Shown one piece after another: positions 52,146-62,345 of a stretch of DNA of 64,000 nucleotides. Source of the DNA: Bog-473 sp963737745 (GTDB lineage: Bacteria; Actinomycetota; Acidimicrobiia; Acidimicrobiales; RAAP-2); NCBI GenBank assembly GCA_963737745.1, contig CAVTTR010000013.1, positions 1 through 64,000 on the forward strand, given 5' to 3'. Numbering within the stretch: the first letter of the stretch is position 1; the number at the start of each line of letters is the position of its first letter. A program made the position numbers and the translations under genes. The notes below the pieces were generated by a model. The model saw only the letters and a list, made by a program, of their open reading frames with translations, was not told where the DNA came from and made no database searches.

Positions 52146-52940
52146 TTACGACTGACGAGCGAGATGCGGCGACGTCCGAGCGGCATGCATTGCGTCTTCC
52201 GGCCACATCAGCGGAAAGCCTGGATGCTCGAGGGGATCGCCCTCGGCCAGCCCCGTCTCACGCATCCACTCGTAGTAGTAGTCGCGCGTCGGTCGCCACC
52301 TGATGTCGTCGCCGAGGAACCGGATGGTGAAGGTCCGGCGGGGCTGTTCGGGCGGGGAGCCGTAGCCGGTATGAAGGGCCCAGGGGTGGAAGATGATGAC
52401 GTCACCCGGCTCGCAGCCGAAGGCGAGCACCTGATTGGACGGACCAGGCTCGGTGACGGCGCGGAGGTTCTCGCGTGGATCGAGATGCGAGCCGGCAACC
52501 ATGTGGATGGAGCCCTTGTAGGGCGTGACCGGCTCCAGCGTGAACCACACGTTGGTGGCTTGCCGTCCCGATACGGGCCAGTAGGGCATGTCGCGGTGCC
52601 AGCCCGGTTCGCCGAGCCCCGGCGGGCGAACCTGGAACAGGTCCTCGAAGAGCCGCGCTGTCCCCGATTGCATCAGGGCGGCCGACGCCGCGGCGATCGG
52701 CGATTCGAAGAGGAACCGCTGAAAGGTCTCGGACTCCTGCCACTTCCCGCTCGACTGCAGGATCGGACTCGCCCCACTCCCCATCCGGAGTGCCGGGTCG
52801 TAGCTCCCATCCAATAGTTCGTCCACCGTGTCGCGCAGGGTCTCGATCCAAGTGGGGTCGAGGAGGCCTCGCAAGGCGACTGCCCCATCGATCTGGAACC
52901 GCTCAATGGCCTGTTCGTCGACGCTGGGATGGACGCTCAT
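52146..52940 (-). CDS. Phytanoyl-CoA dioxygenase (PhyH) family protein
   Basis: Fe(II)/2-oxoglutarate oxygenase of 264 residues from ATG 52940. The metal triad is visible: His and Asp in GEPGWHRDMPYWPVSG, distal His in VIIFHPWALHTGYGSPPEQP. The 2-oxoglutarate-binding Arg follows in RRTFTIRFLGDD. Substrates in this family include branched acyl-CoAs, ectoine and natural products. The neighbours do not identify one. Convergent with the upstream barrel protein. Confidence 0.9.
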   Translation of the reverse strand: MSVHPSVDEQAIERFQIDGAVALRGLLDPTWIETLRDTVDELLDGSYDPALRMGSGASPILQSSGKWQESETFQRFLFESPIAAASAALMQSGTARLFEDLFQVRPPGLGEPGWHRDMPYWPVSGRQATNVWFTLEPVTPYKGSIHMVAGSHLDPRENLRAVTEPGPSNQVLAFGCEPGDVIIFHPWALHTGYGSPPEQPRRTFTIRFLGDDIRWRPTRDYYYEWMRETGLAEGDPLEHPGFPLMWPEDAMHAARTSPHLARQS

Positions 52941-53124
52941 GGGATCCCCTCTCCCTAGGTTCGGGCGACGGACCAATTCGGTGTCGGCCGACCTCCGGAG
53001 AGTAGCACTAGGGAGTCGCATATTTTCCTGGGCGGCCTCCCTTCATTCGGCCCGCCTCCATGCGTGATTCAAAGAAGTGAAACCCGCCAATAGTGCGTGG
53101 ATTCGCGGGAAGCTCGTGCAGCGT

Positions 53125-54442
53125 TCAGCGATTGTGCCGAGTTCCTCCACGCGGCTCGACAACCACGTCATTTCGCTCGGCCAATTCACGAAAATCTTCG
53201 GGAACCCGGTCCTCTTCGGAAAGCGAGGCAGCGGCATAGCCCACAGCCCCCCGACCGAACTTCTCTCGGATTGCGTCGACCGAACGGTCTACTCCCCATC
53301 TGCCAGCCTCGATCGCGGACTGGGGTCGGGCACCCGTGGCGCGCCCGATCAAGGGGCAACTCGAGCTGCAATGATTGCTCCGGACGCAGGTGAGAAACAG
53401 ACACCGCCAGAAGGGTTATTTCCCGCTCTTCCTTGTTGTCGATCAAGGCAGAATGGGCGAGTTTTTCCGCCACTTCGATGAGCGTCAGGGTGGTCGAGGA
53501 GGCAACGGGCAGTGTGGCTGAGCGGGTCACTGAACGCAGTTGGGTGAAACGGACCCGCACGGTCACCGTGCGCCCCGCTACGTGCGCCTTTCGGAGACGG
53601 CCTGCCACTCGATCAACCAGAAAGCCGAAAGTCTCGCGGATGAGCTTCGGGGAAGGCGGTCGCCGACCGAAGGCGGCCTGGGCCCCCATGGACTTGGATC
53701 GGACGGATGTCTCAACGGTGCGGGGATCGCTATTGACAGAGAGGGCGGCCAGTTTGGCGCCGGCCTTGTGACCCAGCAGTTCGCTCAGGATTGGGCTACC
53801 GGTGTCCGCCAATTGACCAATGGTGTGAATCCCGGCCTCATGAAGACGCCGTTCGGTCGTCGGCCCAACACCCCATATCAATCGAATAGGAAGTGGATCA
53901 AGGAAGCCACGCTCATTGCCGGGGTTCACGACCACAACGCCGTCGGGCTTTGCGACCTGTGACGCCACCTTGGCGAGGTGCTTGGTACGGGCGACGCCGA
54001 CCGACAAGGGCAGCCCGATCTCGTCACGAACTCGTTGGCGCAAAGCGGCCGCGATCTGGTCCGCCGGTCCAAATAATCGGATGGCGCCGGCGACGTCGAG
54101 GAAGGCTTCATCGATCGAAACCCGCTCGACCAAGGGCGTGAAATCGTGGAACACCGAAACGACTTCGTCGCCCAATTCCTGGTATCGCCGAAAGTGACCG
54201 CCGACGAATTGGAGGTCGCCGCAGAGCTGGCGGGCCCGCCAGCCCGACATGCCCGCCCGGACTCCGAAGCTCCGGGCCTCGTAGGACGCCGCGAGGACGA
54301 CGCCATGACCCACCGCGATCGGGCGGTTTCGTAGCGACGGATCCAATAGCTGCTCGACCGAGGCGTAGAAGGCATCCAAATCGGCGTGCAGGATTGTCGC
54401 CCCATTCGCTGACCGTGTCACCGGCCTAATAGTAGCGAACAT
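53125..54442 (-). CDS. dinB: DNA polymerase IV, LexA-controlled, 3' end frameshifted
   Basis: Y-family lesion-bypass polymerase. Palm and finger motifs: ILHADLDAFYASVEQLLDPS, VVLAASYEARSFGVRAGMSG, VERVSIDEAFLDVAGA (catalytic Asp-Glu), and the helix-hairpin-helix IWGVGPTTERRLHEAGIHTI. The open frame turns non-homologous after about nt 53345 and stops at 53186. The normal ending (EAGRWGVDRSVDAIREKFGR then GAVGYAAASLSEEDRVPEDF) is in another frame, stopping at 53125. One-base indel near 53345, again probably consensus error. A LexA box overlaps the proposed ATG; an in-frame GTG at 54421 is an alternative start. Confidence 0.92.
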
Positions 54443-54449
54443 ATGTTCG
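54436..54449. promoter_or_regulatory. LexA (SOS) box of dinB
   Basis: CGAACATATGTTCG is a perfect 14-nt palindrome matching the actinobacterial LexA operator (GAAC-N4-GTTC core). Its ATG is the proposed dinB start codon, so LexA would cover the translation start, meaning the transcript is very short-leadered or the real start is the GTG at 54421. Confidence 0.88.
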
Positions 54450-54560
54450 TGTTTCCTCTGTCTCGAGTCGGCGCGCCGAGTGCTCTTGACTTAATCCCCG
54501 GCCAAGAAGGCTCGACCCTCGAGGGGCCAGGGCGTCACTTTCAACGAGTGGCTGCCGACA

Positions 54561-57500
54561 TCAGGATTGGATCTCGCAGTACTCGATGAATGAGCACAGC
54601 GTAGAGATGAGCCGTATCTCCTCCACCGACCGCGCCCTGCTGTTCAGCAGTTCCTCGGTACAGACGAGATAGGCGAGACAACGGGCACGGCTAATAGCCA
54701 CGTTCAAGCGGTTCCGTGAGAAGAGGAACTCAGCGCTCCGAGGCATGTAATCGGATGACGAGGTCGTCATCGTAAAGAACACGACCGCGGCCTCGCGTCC
54801 CTGGAACTTGTCGACGGTCCCCACCGTGATTCCTTGGGTCCGGACATCTGCATCGAGCAGCGCACGCAGAACCGCTACTTGGTCGTTGTAGGGCGCCACC
54901 ACCATGAAATCCGCTGGGGTCAGCGGACTCGTATGTCCGTAGTGGTCGGCCCACGGCGTGCCGAGGAGGCGTCTGATCTCGGTCGCCACGAGATGCGCCT
55001 CCTCGACCGACTCGGTGGACCTCCCGGCGTGGTCGGCCTGAAGCCAACGGAGCCCGGTTCCGAACTCGGTGTCCTGGCGGGCGCAGTCAGGATGACTCTT
55101 CAGCCGACCTTCGTAGATCTCCTCTGAGATGAATTTGCACACGTCAGGGTGCATGCGCCTGGTCTGCGTGAGGAACACCCCCCTGTCCGGTGGCAGCGTC
55201 ACGTTCTCGCCGAGGACGTGCTCCAGCACACTCGAGCCGGCAGATCCGGGATGCACGGCCTGCGAGACCTGCGAGAGCTGGAGTGGATCGCCGAGGAGGA
55301 CGATGTTCTTGGCCGATGTCGAGGCGGCGAGCGTGTCGGCCAGGGCTAACTGCCCCGCCTCATCGACGACCAGCACGTCAACCGGGGCCCCTTGCATGTC
55401 GCCACCGGAGAACAACCAGGTCGTGCCGGCGACGAGGTTGTATGTAGCCTTCGCGCACGGGGGATTGGCGGTTACATAGTCGACGCCGGGATGCGGCAAA
55501 CGGGGTTTCCCGGGCACCCGCCGAACTGCCGCAAGCTGGGAGAGATCGCCCTTCTTTTCGAACACCCGAAGGATCTCTTCGAGCAGGTTGTCGATGGCAT
55601 GGTGGCTCATCGCCGTGATGCCGACGCGCCGACCGGAACGGATGAGGCGGTGGACGATATGCGCGCCCCAGTACGTCTTGCCTGTTCCGGGTGGGCCCTG
55701 AATCGACAGAACGCTCCCGTCCAGATTGCGTCACCCACTCGCACATCGCATCCAAGTCGTCCGAGAACGTCCCCCCAGGTGGGCCGCCGCGCGGGGTGAA
55801 TGTCGGAAAGTCCCGGCGGAGCAGACTCATCGACGCCGGGTTGAGAGTTCTCGAGCCCGCCGTGTCGAGCACACACGCGGCCATATCGTCCAGAGCGGCA
55901 GGCTTTGGATGTGGCGAGACCCAGTCGTGATACGCCACGGCCGCTGGGTACACGCCCAACTCGACGGCGCGATCGCCCCAGATACACAGCACTTCTGCTC
56001 TTTCTTCGTCGAGTTCGGCAATCGTGGCGTAACCGGTCCGCCCATCGGGAGTTCCGTACAGAACTTGGGCACCGTCCTGCCCGAAGCCCTCTGCCACCGC
56101 CTGCGCGGGAAAGCGGAACCGGGCACCTGGCGCTTTGAGCTCCTGACCCTTCTTGCCGTACCTCGATTCGATTCCGCAGAACTCAAGCCCTGCGATCACC
56201 TCGGGGTCGTCGAGGAGCTCCCCAGGCTCAAGACAGGTTCTCGCCAGCTTCGGAGCCTTGTAGGCACGGAATTCGCGTACCCAGTAGCCCAGCAGGTCTC
56301 CCAAAAGGTGCTCGGGCGTGTTGGGCCCGTAGGAATGGAGCGCCGCCACACGCTCGTCGAGATCGAGATGCTCCTCCTCGGGGTCCAGGCGCGACAACCG
56401 CCATGGCAGATCCGCAGGGCGCAAAGCGACGAGCCAGTCCCGCAAGGCGAGCGTGGCCCGGACATCGTCTTCGTTGTACGCGGCAATACGGTCGAGGATT
56501 GAGCTATCGGCCGTCTCCATGTACTCCTCGTACTCGACGACGGCCCCCGAACCACCCTCAATATCGTGGTGACGCTCATAACCCGCCAGGCGCTCTGTGT
56601 GCTTGAGGCCGTAGGACTCGGTCCCTACCTGTACGGCGTTACGGACCACCGGGTAAAGGTCGACGAACATCCCCGTATCGATCATGTTGGTCAGCGCCTG
56701 CTCTCCGACGCCGTGCTCTGAGGCAAGACGTTCGAGGGCCGAGCGTTCGGTGTGGTTGTAGTGGTACACGTGCATGTCCGGGTGGGCACTCCGACGTTCG
56801 GACAAGAATTCGACGAGCTCGCCGGTTGCCTGCTCTTCTCCGGCGCGGTCATGAGCCCAGCGGGCCTGGTAGATCCACCCTCCAGCGGGCTCGCGGGTGA
56901 TGAACCCGAACAGAAAGAACAGGCCGGAGTCCGGTTTCCAGAACGGATCGCCTTCGAAGTCCAAGAAGACGTCTCCGTCGTCGGGTTCGGGAAGGGTTTC
57001 TAGCCCACGTCCCCAGGTCGGGTCATCGCCGCATGGGATCAGTCGAAAGGGCGGAGCGGGGTCGAGGTTCGTTTCTCGCCTCGACCTGCAATGCGGCTTG
57101 GTCGATCAGCCGTTCGAGCCGTTCGGGGCGCATGGAGTCCACCGGACCGCACCGGGTTGCCAGATTGGCGAGTGTGTCGACATCCGATTCCTCTAGCTGG
57201 AGACGCTCGATGGCCCGGATGCCGGCCACGAAGACAAGAGAGTCCTCGTCGCGCCATTGGCTGTCGCATACGACGGCGAACTCACAGAAGTCGCAGTGGG
57301 CGCACGGTTCCGGCACGGTCGCGTGAGGCGGAGCACCATCCTGGAGGAGGACTTGAAGCTGGGTGCGGAGCCGCCGCCAGTAGGGGTGGAAGCTTCGGGT
57401 CGCCAGCGACTCCATGTGCCCGGATCCGAGCCAGAGGTGAAGGTGCTTTGGCGATGCCCCAGTGGAGGCTCGCAGGGCGTCGGCGTAGAAGCAGAGTTGC

Positions 57501-57937
57501 AGGACGTGTCCGGGCTTCGCCTCGACACGGGCGAGCTTGGCATCGACCGGCTCATAGGTACAGACGCCTGACTCGGGGTCATCCACCTTGATCAAGAAGT
57601 CGGCGATCCCGCGTATGCCGTCGTGGAGGAAGGGCATCTGGTAGATCACATCGAATCCGTCATCCCACGGTGTACCCACCCGCGTCACCCAGTCAGCGAA
57701 AGGTTCACCAGGTTGACGCCCGGGCACCTCGTAGACGGTGCGACCCTCACTTCGGTATTTCTCAAGACATTCGAGTTCGTGCTGAGCTCCCTTTTCGACC
57801 AGGAGCTGTGCGAACTCGCCCAAGTGCGAAGGCTCTACCTCGAGAAGACCAGCGTCTACACGCTCGCGTAACGTCAAATAGTGAGCGCAGTCGAGCCATG
57901 CGGTGATCTTCGACGGCGTCAGTAGCTGCTCGGTCAT
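54561..57937 (-). pseudogene. TM0106 family RecB-like nuclease fused to superfamily 1 helicase, frame broken twice
   Basis: About 1120 residues when repaired. The N-terminal RecB-like nuclease from ATG 57937 has IADFLIKVDDPESGVCTYEP, EPVDAKLARVEAK and a Cys cluster (CAHCDFCEFAVVCDSQWRDE) typical of an Fe-S site. After a break near 57035 the middle continues (FLDFEGDPFWKPDSGLFFLF, an RNase H-like segment). After a second break near 55715 comes the helicase: SIQGPPGTGKTYWGAH, VLVVDEAGQLALADTLAAST, LLGDPLQLSQVSQAVHPGSA, TVDKFQGREAAVVFFTMTTS and NRLNVAISRARCLAYLV. Likely a DNA or RNA repair/degradation enzyme; the biological role is not established. Confidence 0.85.
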
Positions 57938-58092
57938 TGCGTAGGCCTTCCACGATTCTCGCTCCGACTGAAGCGCCGACGGCGAAACCACGCTACTGAT
58001 CTCCCGTAGGTGCGAACGGTATCTTCCGGCCTCGAAGCGGTCCTTGGGCCAGCTCGGTATCGACTGACTCGCCGGGGGCGCCCGTCGTTTGG

Positions 58093-58184
58093 ACTTCCGG
58101 AGCCAGTGTCGCCGAGGTACCGGAGCCACGTCCCAAGGTGTCGTGCAGGTACCGGAGCCAGAGTGTCGTGAAGCTACCGAGACC
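58093..58184. repeat. Three and a half degenerate tandem repeats of about 24 nt
   Basis: Units: partial CTTCCGGAGCC (58095), AGTGTCGCCGAGGTACCGGA then GCCA (58105-58128), GGTGTCGTGCAGGTACCGGA then GCCA (58137-58160), and AGTGTCGTGAAGCTACCGAG then ACC (58161-58184). The pattern GTGTCGYNNAGGTACCGGAGCC is repeated with an 8-nt insert after the first full unit. Multiple short terminal repeats of this kind are a feature of IS21-type element ends, but no transposase is present. Confidence 0.6.
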
Positions 58185-58210
58185 TCACAGTGGGCTGGTC
58201 GTTCTGCGAG

Positions 58211-58252
58211 AGCGGGCGACGAGAATCGACCTCGCGTTCTTCGCTTGGGAAG
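58211..58252 (-). repeat. Copy of the 3' half of tRNA-Gly (probable distal attachment site)
   Basis: These 42 nt match the intact tRNA-Gly at 62565-62606 at 39 positions, covering discriminator base, 3' acceptor strand, T arm and anticodon loop (AGCGGGCGACGAGAATCGAC, then CTCGCG and CTTGGGAAG). The match ends at the anticodon loop; the 5' half of a tRNA is missing. Same orientation as the intact gene, 4354 nt away. This is the signature left by site-specific integration into a tRNA 3' end. Confidence 0.75.
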
Positions 58253-58444
58253 TAGGTCGAATCAACCCGCTGACCAGGGCCGTTGACCCGGCGACCGGTT
58301 CAAGCCCCAAAGATGATCTCCGCTGGAGACCGCTGCCGACCACTGTTAGCCCCATCCTCGCGCCCGAGTCGCGCCCGGGAGTCGTCTCAACCACGTCGGA
58401 TTAGGTCACCCAGATTCCGATTCGACGCAGGTTGGGGTCAAGCT

Positions 58445-58489
58445 GGTGACAGCGGCCGATGGTCGTCGCATCAGGGGAATCCATATTTG
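58445..58489. repeat. Left arm of a long imperfect inverted repeat flanking the LuxR gene
   Basis: The 45-nt element starts GGTGACA and ends TATTTG. Its core, 58465-58489 (CATCAGGGGAATCC inside), matches the reverse complement of 61432-61456 at 23 of 25 positions. It ends 31 nt before the LuxR start codon, so it could equally be an operator. Confidence 0.7.
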
Positions 58490-58520
58490 TTTGCCAGTTC
58501 ATGTCGTTAGTGTCTGGACC

Positions 58521-61260
58521 ATGCTGCTGGGACGAGATGCCGAGTTGCAGGCTCTCGATGGACTCGTCCTGAGCGCTCGCGCCGGAAGCGGTGGCGTTGT
58601 CGTGGTCAAAGGCGAACCCGGCAGTGGCAAGACGAGTCTTCTTGATCATTTCCTCTCGTCACTGGCCGAAGACGTCGCCGTGCTCCGTTGCGTAGGGATC
58701 GAGAGCGAGGCGCACCTCGCATATGCAGGGTTGGCAGGACTGTTCCGGCCCGTCCTCGCGCTCATTCCGGTCTCGCGCCGATGCAGCGCTCGGCGTTGTC
58801 GTCGGCGTTAGCGCTCGAAGGAGGGGGGCAGGGCGGAGACCAACTGGCAGTGGCGGCCGGTGGCCTCGCCCTTCTGGCGGCGGTTGCGGCTGACTCTCCG
58901 ACCGTGGTGGTGATCGACGATCTGCAGTGGTTGGACCCGAGCTCTCGCTTTGCCATCTTTTTCGTCGCGCATAGGCTTGCCAATGATCGTCTCTGCATCG
59001 TCTTTGCAACCCGGCCGGAGTCGACTATCGACTCCCTGCTCGGGGACTGGCCTTCGGTGGTGCTCGATGGCCTCCATCTCGACGACGCGAAACGGCTGAT
59101 GCTGACCCTTAAAGCCGGTATCTCAACCGCAACGATCGAGGCGCTTGTTGAAGCTACGGGCGGCAATCCGTTGGCACTCAGGGAGGCCGCGCGAGCGCTC
59201 GATGAATGGCAGTTGGCCGGCATCCGCCCTCTGGGTGCATCGATCACAGTGGGAGACCGTCTCGAGGCTGCATTTGCGGTCCACCTCGATAGTCTCAGTT
59301 TCGAGGGCCGCATGGCCGTGGCGTTCGCCGCCGCAGAGCCGTCAGGGGAGCGGAGCGTTCTCATGTCCGCTGCGGCCGACCTCGGCGTCAGCCCCTCGGG
59401 GTTTCGAGAAGCGGGAGATGCCGGCCTTCTCGAAGAGACCATATCCGCCATCACTGTGCAGCATCCCTTGCTGCGATCGGTCGCGCTGCAGCGTATAGAG
59501 CGAAACGCACTGCGGCGCATGCATCAAGCGCTGGCCTCCCATCTCGACGAAAGAGACGTCGAACGACGGGCTTGGCATCTGGCGGCTGCATCTAACAGCC
59601 CTGATGAATTCGTTGCCGCATTGGTCGAATCGGTGGCCGGGGCCGCTCTCTCCCGCTCCGATGTTTCCGCAGCCATGGCCGGTTTCGAGCAGGCCGCCAT
59701 GTTGAGCCCCCGACGGACCGATCGAGGAAGAAGATTTTTCAACGCGGGGGCCGCTGCCTGCCAACTCGGGCAGGGGGACGAGTTGCTGCGTGAGGCGCTT
59801 GCCCATACCGATGACGAGGCTCGTCGTGGCGACATCGTCGTGCTCCGGGCGCGGGGTGCCATTGAAAGAGGCGATCCCGGACTGGTTGCACAACTCGTGA
59901 GAGACGAGGGTCAGGCGGTGTTGAAGCAGGACCGCACGGCGGGGGCTCTGCTCCTTTCTCTCGGGGCAGCTGCGGGGTGGGCGGCGGCAAACTTCGAACA
60001 GTTGAGTGAGATGGCCGCTTCCTCGGTTGCACTCATTGAGGCAGACGACCAACTGTCAGGCCCGGTGATCCTTCCAGTAGCGATGGCCGTCCTGGCATCC
60101 TTGGTCGTAGGTCGACCCGACATGGCGTTGCTCCGGAGATTGGCCGGCGCCGCCAAGAAGGGGGTCCCAACCGCGTTGGCGCCACCGGTCCTCAACACCC
60201 TTATCGTCGCCGACCAGCTCGTTGAAGCCGAGACCCTCTGGGCTTTGTCTCGCAGACAGTGCCGGGACGAAGGATCGCTCATGGCGTTGACCTGGGTGGA
60301 CGGGGTCGGGATGATTCTCCGCGCCCGGCGAGGTGAGTTCGCCCAAGCTTACGCCCTCGGTACGGCGATGTTGGACCTGGTCGCCTCCCTGCCCAGTCCC
60401 TTTGGAGAAGCTGAGGTGCAGGTGACTCTGGCGTGGATCGACGCCATCACCGGCCTGGAGAGGTCGTGCCTCGATCGCGTCGAATTCGTGCGGCGAGCGG
60501 CGGCTCGATTTGGAATTGATGTGGTTGTGCTGCAGGCAGAGTATGCGCTCGGACTTCTCGAGCTCGGGCATGGTCGTTTGTTCGCAGCGACACGACAGCT
60601 CGAGCGCGCCCATCACCAATTCGAGCGGAGAGGTTTGCTCGGGATCGGACACTGGCCCGTGCTTCCAGATCTAATTGAGGCAAGCGCTCTCGTCGGCGAG
60701 TTCGATGAGGCGCATCGGCTGCTAGCGCTCCTCCAGGTGCGCACCGAACACGATCCCCTCGCCTTCACGGCGATGGTGGTGAGCCGTTCTGTGGCGATTC
60801 TCGCAGCCGACGTCGAAGCGCCCGAACGGTTCGCGTCCGCTCTGACGCAGGCGCGGCGCTATGGCAATGTGTTCGAGGAGGGGCGGACGCATCTCGCATA
60901 CGGCCGTCGCTTGGCCACGCTCGACCGAGATGAGGCTCTCGATCAGTTGCAGCCGCGCACGAATGCTTCCAGCTGGTCGGTGCCACGCCGTGGGCGGAGC
61001 GGGGCGGCCGACGTGCTCGAGTCCATCGGACGGTCCCGGCCCCGGGCCAACCCGCCACTCACCCAGCTCCTGACCCCCCACGAGCAAGAGGTGGTTGAGA
61101 TCGCCATCACCGGTGCGACCACCCGCGGATTGCCACCGAGCTGTTCATGAGCCCCAAGACGGTTGAAAGTCACCTCACGAGCTCCTATCGCAAGCTTGGG
61201 GTTCGATCGAAGACCCAGCTCGCCCATATTCTCCATCGACCACCAGTTCGGCGCGCCTGA
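58521..61260 (+). pseudogene. Large ATP-binding LuxR-type (LAL) regulator, frame broken several times
   Basis: About 910 residues when repaired. Start MLLGRDAELQALDGLVLSAR; Walker A VVVVKGEPGSGKTSLLDHFL; after a break near 58778 comes Walker B TVVVIDDLQWLDPSSRFAIF, then ATRPESTIDSLLG and a long helical TPR-like middle. Between about 60950 and 61005 a compensating pair of shifts hides CFQLVGATPWAER. A third break near 61127 hides the LuxR helix-turn-helix: LTPHEQEVVEIAITGATTR then ELFMSPKTVESHLTSSYRKL, ending at TGA 61258-61260. The C-terminus should bind DNA and the N-terminus is a STAND ATPase switch; ligand and targets unknown. It sits inside the apparent tRNA-Gly island. Confidence 0.8.
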
Positions 61261-61431
61261 TCACACACTCTTGAGACTGGATCGGACCGGGGAGTTGATA
61301 AAAGTCAGGCACCGCGAAACGGGACGTAGCGGCACACGGAGCGCAGCAGCCTGCCGTTCGCAGGCCGAGCGAGTCCATCACCGTTGATCGCCTGCACGTG
61401 CGCAACGACTGGAGCGATGTCCCAAGGGAGT

Positions 61432-61478
61432 CAAATAGGGATTCCCCTGATGTGACGGTCGGACGTCCCGATGTCACC
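61432..61478. repeat. Right arm of the inverted repeat flanking the LuxR gene
   Basis: Reverse complement of the element at 58445-58489: begins CAAATAGGGATTCCCCTGAT and ends GATGTCACC. It lies 172 nt after the restored LuxR stop and 146 nt before the likely start of the secreted-protein gene. Beyond it, GGTGATGCGTCC and ACGTGACGC echo parts of the element again. Confidence 0.7.
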
Positions 61479-61623
61479 ATGACAGGTGATGCGTCCGCAA
61501 CGTGACGCTTGGTATGGCATCGATTTGCGCAGGATCTGTTGCGTCGTTCAAAAGGCAGGCACAGTGGCACTCAGATGGATCTCAGGTTTCAGTCGTCCTA
61601 CGCCGGTGCAAGGCAGGACAACA

Positions 61624-62214
61624 TTGACGCGACGATTACTAAAGGGGTTGGCGTGCGCGACCCTCGTGCTCCTTGTTGGTACACAGGTGCACTTGCAGCC
61701 GGCGCAGGGATCGACTCTCTCGAGCCGATCGATATTAAAGGGTAGCCCCATGACGGTTGACCGCAGATTGTGCCTGGCGATCCCCGTCTCGGCGGTAGCT
61801 CCTCTCTACACGGTCGCAGTCGGAAAACCAATAGCCCATTATCTCGGGGCGACCTGCTATTTCATTCCGGTCGGCATGTCAGTCCAAAACGACGATTCGT
61901 CTCCTCTCTTCGTCGTGATCAACGTCGATGACTACGGCCAAACGTACGGGACCTTCGACAAGCATGTTGATCACAAACTTGCAGGCATCGGGGACAAGGC
62001 CTATTGGTTTGAGCGAGACCCAGGGACCAATGCACCGCAGGTCAATGCTGAAAAGGGGAAGATCGGCTGCATGGTCTCGACGAACGGAGAAGTTGACCAC
62101 ACGACACTTGCGTACACGATTTCGGGCGGAAATCCGGTCGTCGCCAATGCAGCTGCGGCCAAGTTCGCCGCGAAAATGGGCGTGGTCTGCGCCGATGTCT
62201 TCAAAGGCAAGTAA
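61624..62214 (+). CDS. Secreted protein of unknown function
   Basis: From a TTG at 61624 (AGGCAGGA upstream) the product is 196 residues. The signal peptide is clear: TRRLLKGLACATLVLLVGTQ and a cut near HLQPAQG. The mature part has two Cys-containing segments (RRLCLAIPVSAV, GATCYFIPVGMSVQNDDSSP) and ends with two more Cys (GCMVSTNGEVDHTT, VVCADVFKGK), so two disulfides are likely. No family is recognised; size and layout resemble DUF3558-like small exoproteins, a weak comparison. It lies inside the apparent tRNA-Gly island. Confidence 0.65.
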   Translation: MTRRLLKGLACATLVLLVGTQVHLQPAQGSTLSSRSILKGSPMTVDRRLCLAIPVSAVAPLYTVAVGKPIAHYLGATCYFIPVGMSVQNDDSSPLFVVINVDDYGQTYGTFDKHVDHKLAGIGDKAYWFERDPGTNAPQVNAEKGKIGCMVSTNGEVDHTTLAYTISGGNPVVANAAAAKFAAKMGVVCADVFKGK

Positions 62215-62279
62215 CAACCGGATCGCCCGCTTTGTCTGTCCATCTTGTCAGTGGCATGCCGGCGCCTCCGGAGGATCGG

Positions 62280-62345
62280 ATGAAACGAATCGTTGGCGCC
62301 AGTGTTGTAGCGACCGGCGCTTTGTGCTCATCCGCCCCGATATAG
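62280..62345 (+). pseudogene. Truncated lipoprotein start (21 codons)
   Basis: GGAGGA, a 4-nt gap, then ATG and MKRIVGASVVATGALCSSAP, stop at 62343-62345. This is a complete lipoprotein signal with a lipobox (TGALC), but the frame ends five residues later. A neighbouring frame reads on as RPDIGELAADVEEILRGRWL, so a frameshifted or decayed small lipoprotein is likely. The region up to the tRNA gene has no other credible gene. Confidence 0.4.

Larger units (their letters stand above)
57938..58520. other. Gene-free junction before the LuxR-type gene
   Basis: About 580 nt without a credible gene. It contains a set of about 24-nt degenerate repeats (58093-58184), a 42-nt copy of the tRNA-Gly 3' half (58211-58252) and a 45-nt element repeated in inverse orientation beyond the LuxR gene (58445-58489). 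Frames reading through the tRNA copy give the well-known artefact RATRIDLAFFAWE. Confidence 0.7.

Noticed and set aside
58446..61482. Intact transposon between the two inverted repeats
   Set aside because: No transposase, no obvious target duplication; only the LuxR-type gene lies inside. Kept as a finding about repeats, not called as a mobile element.
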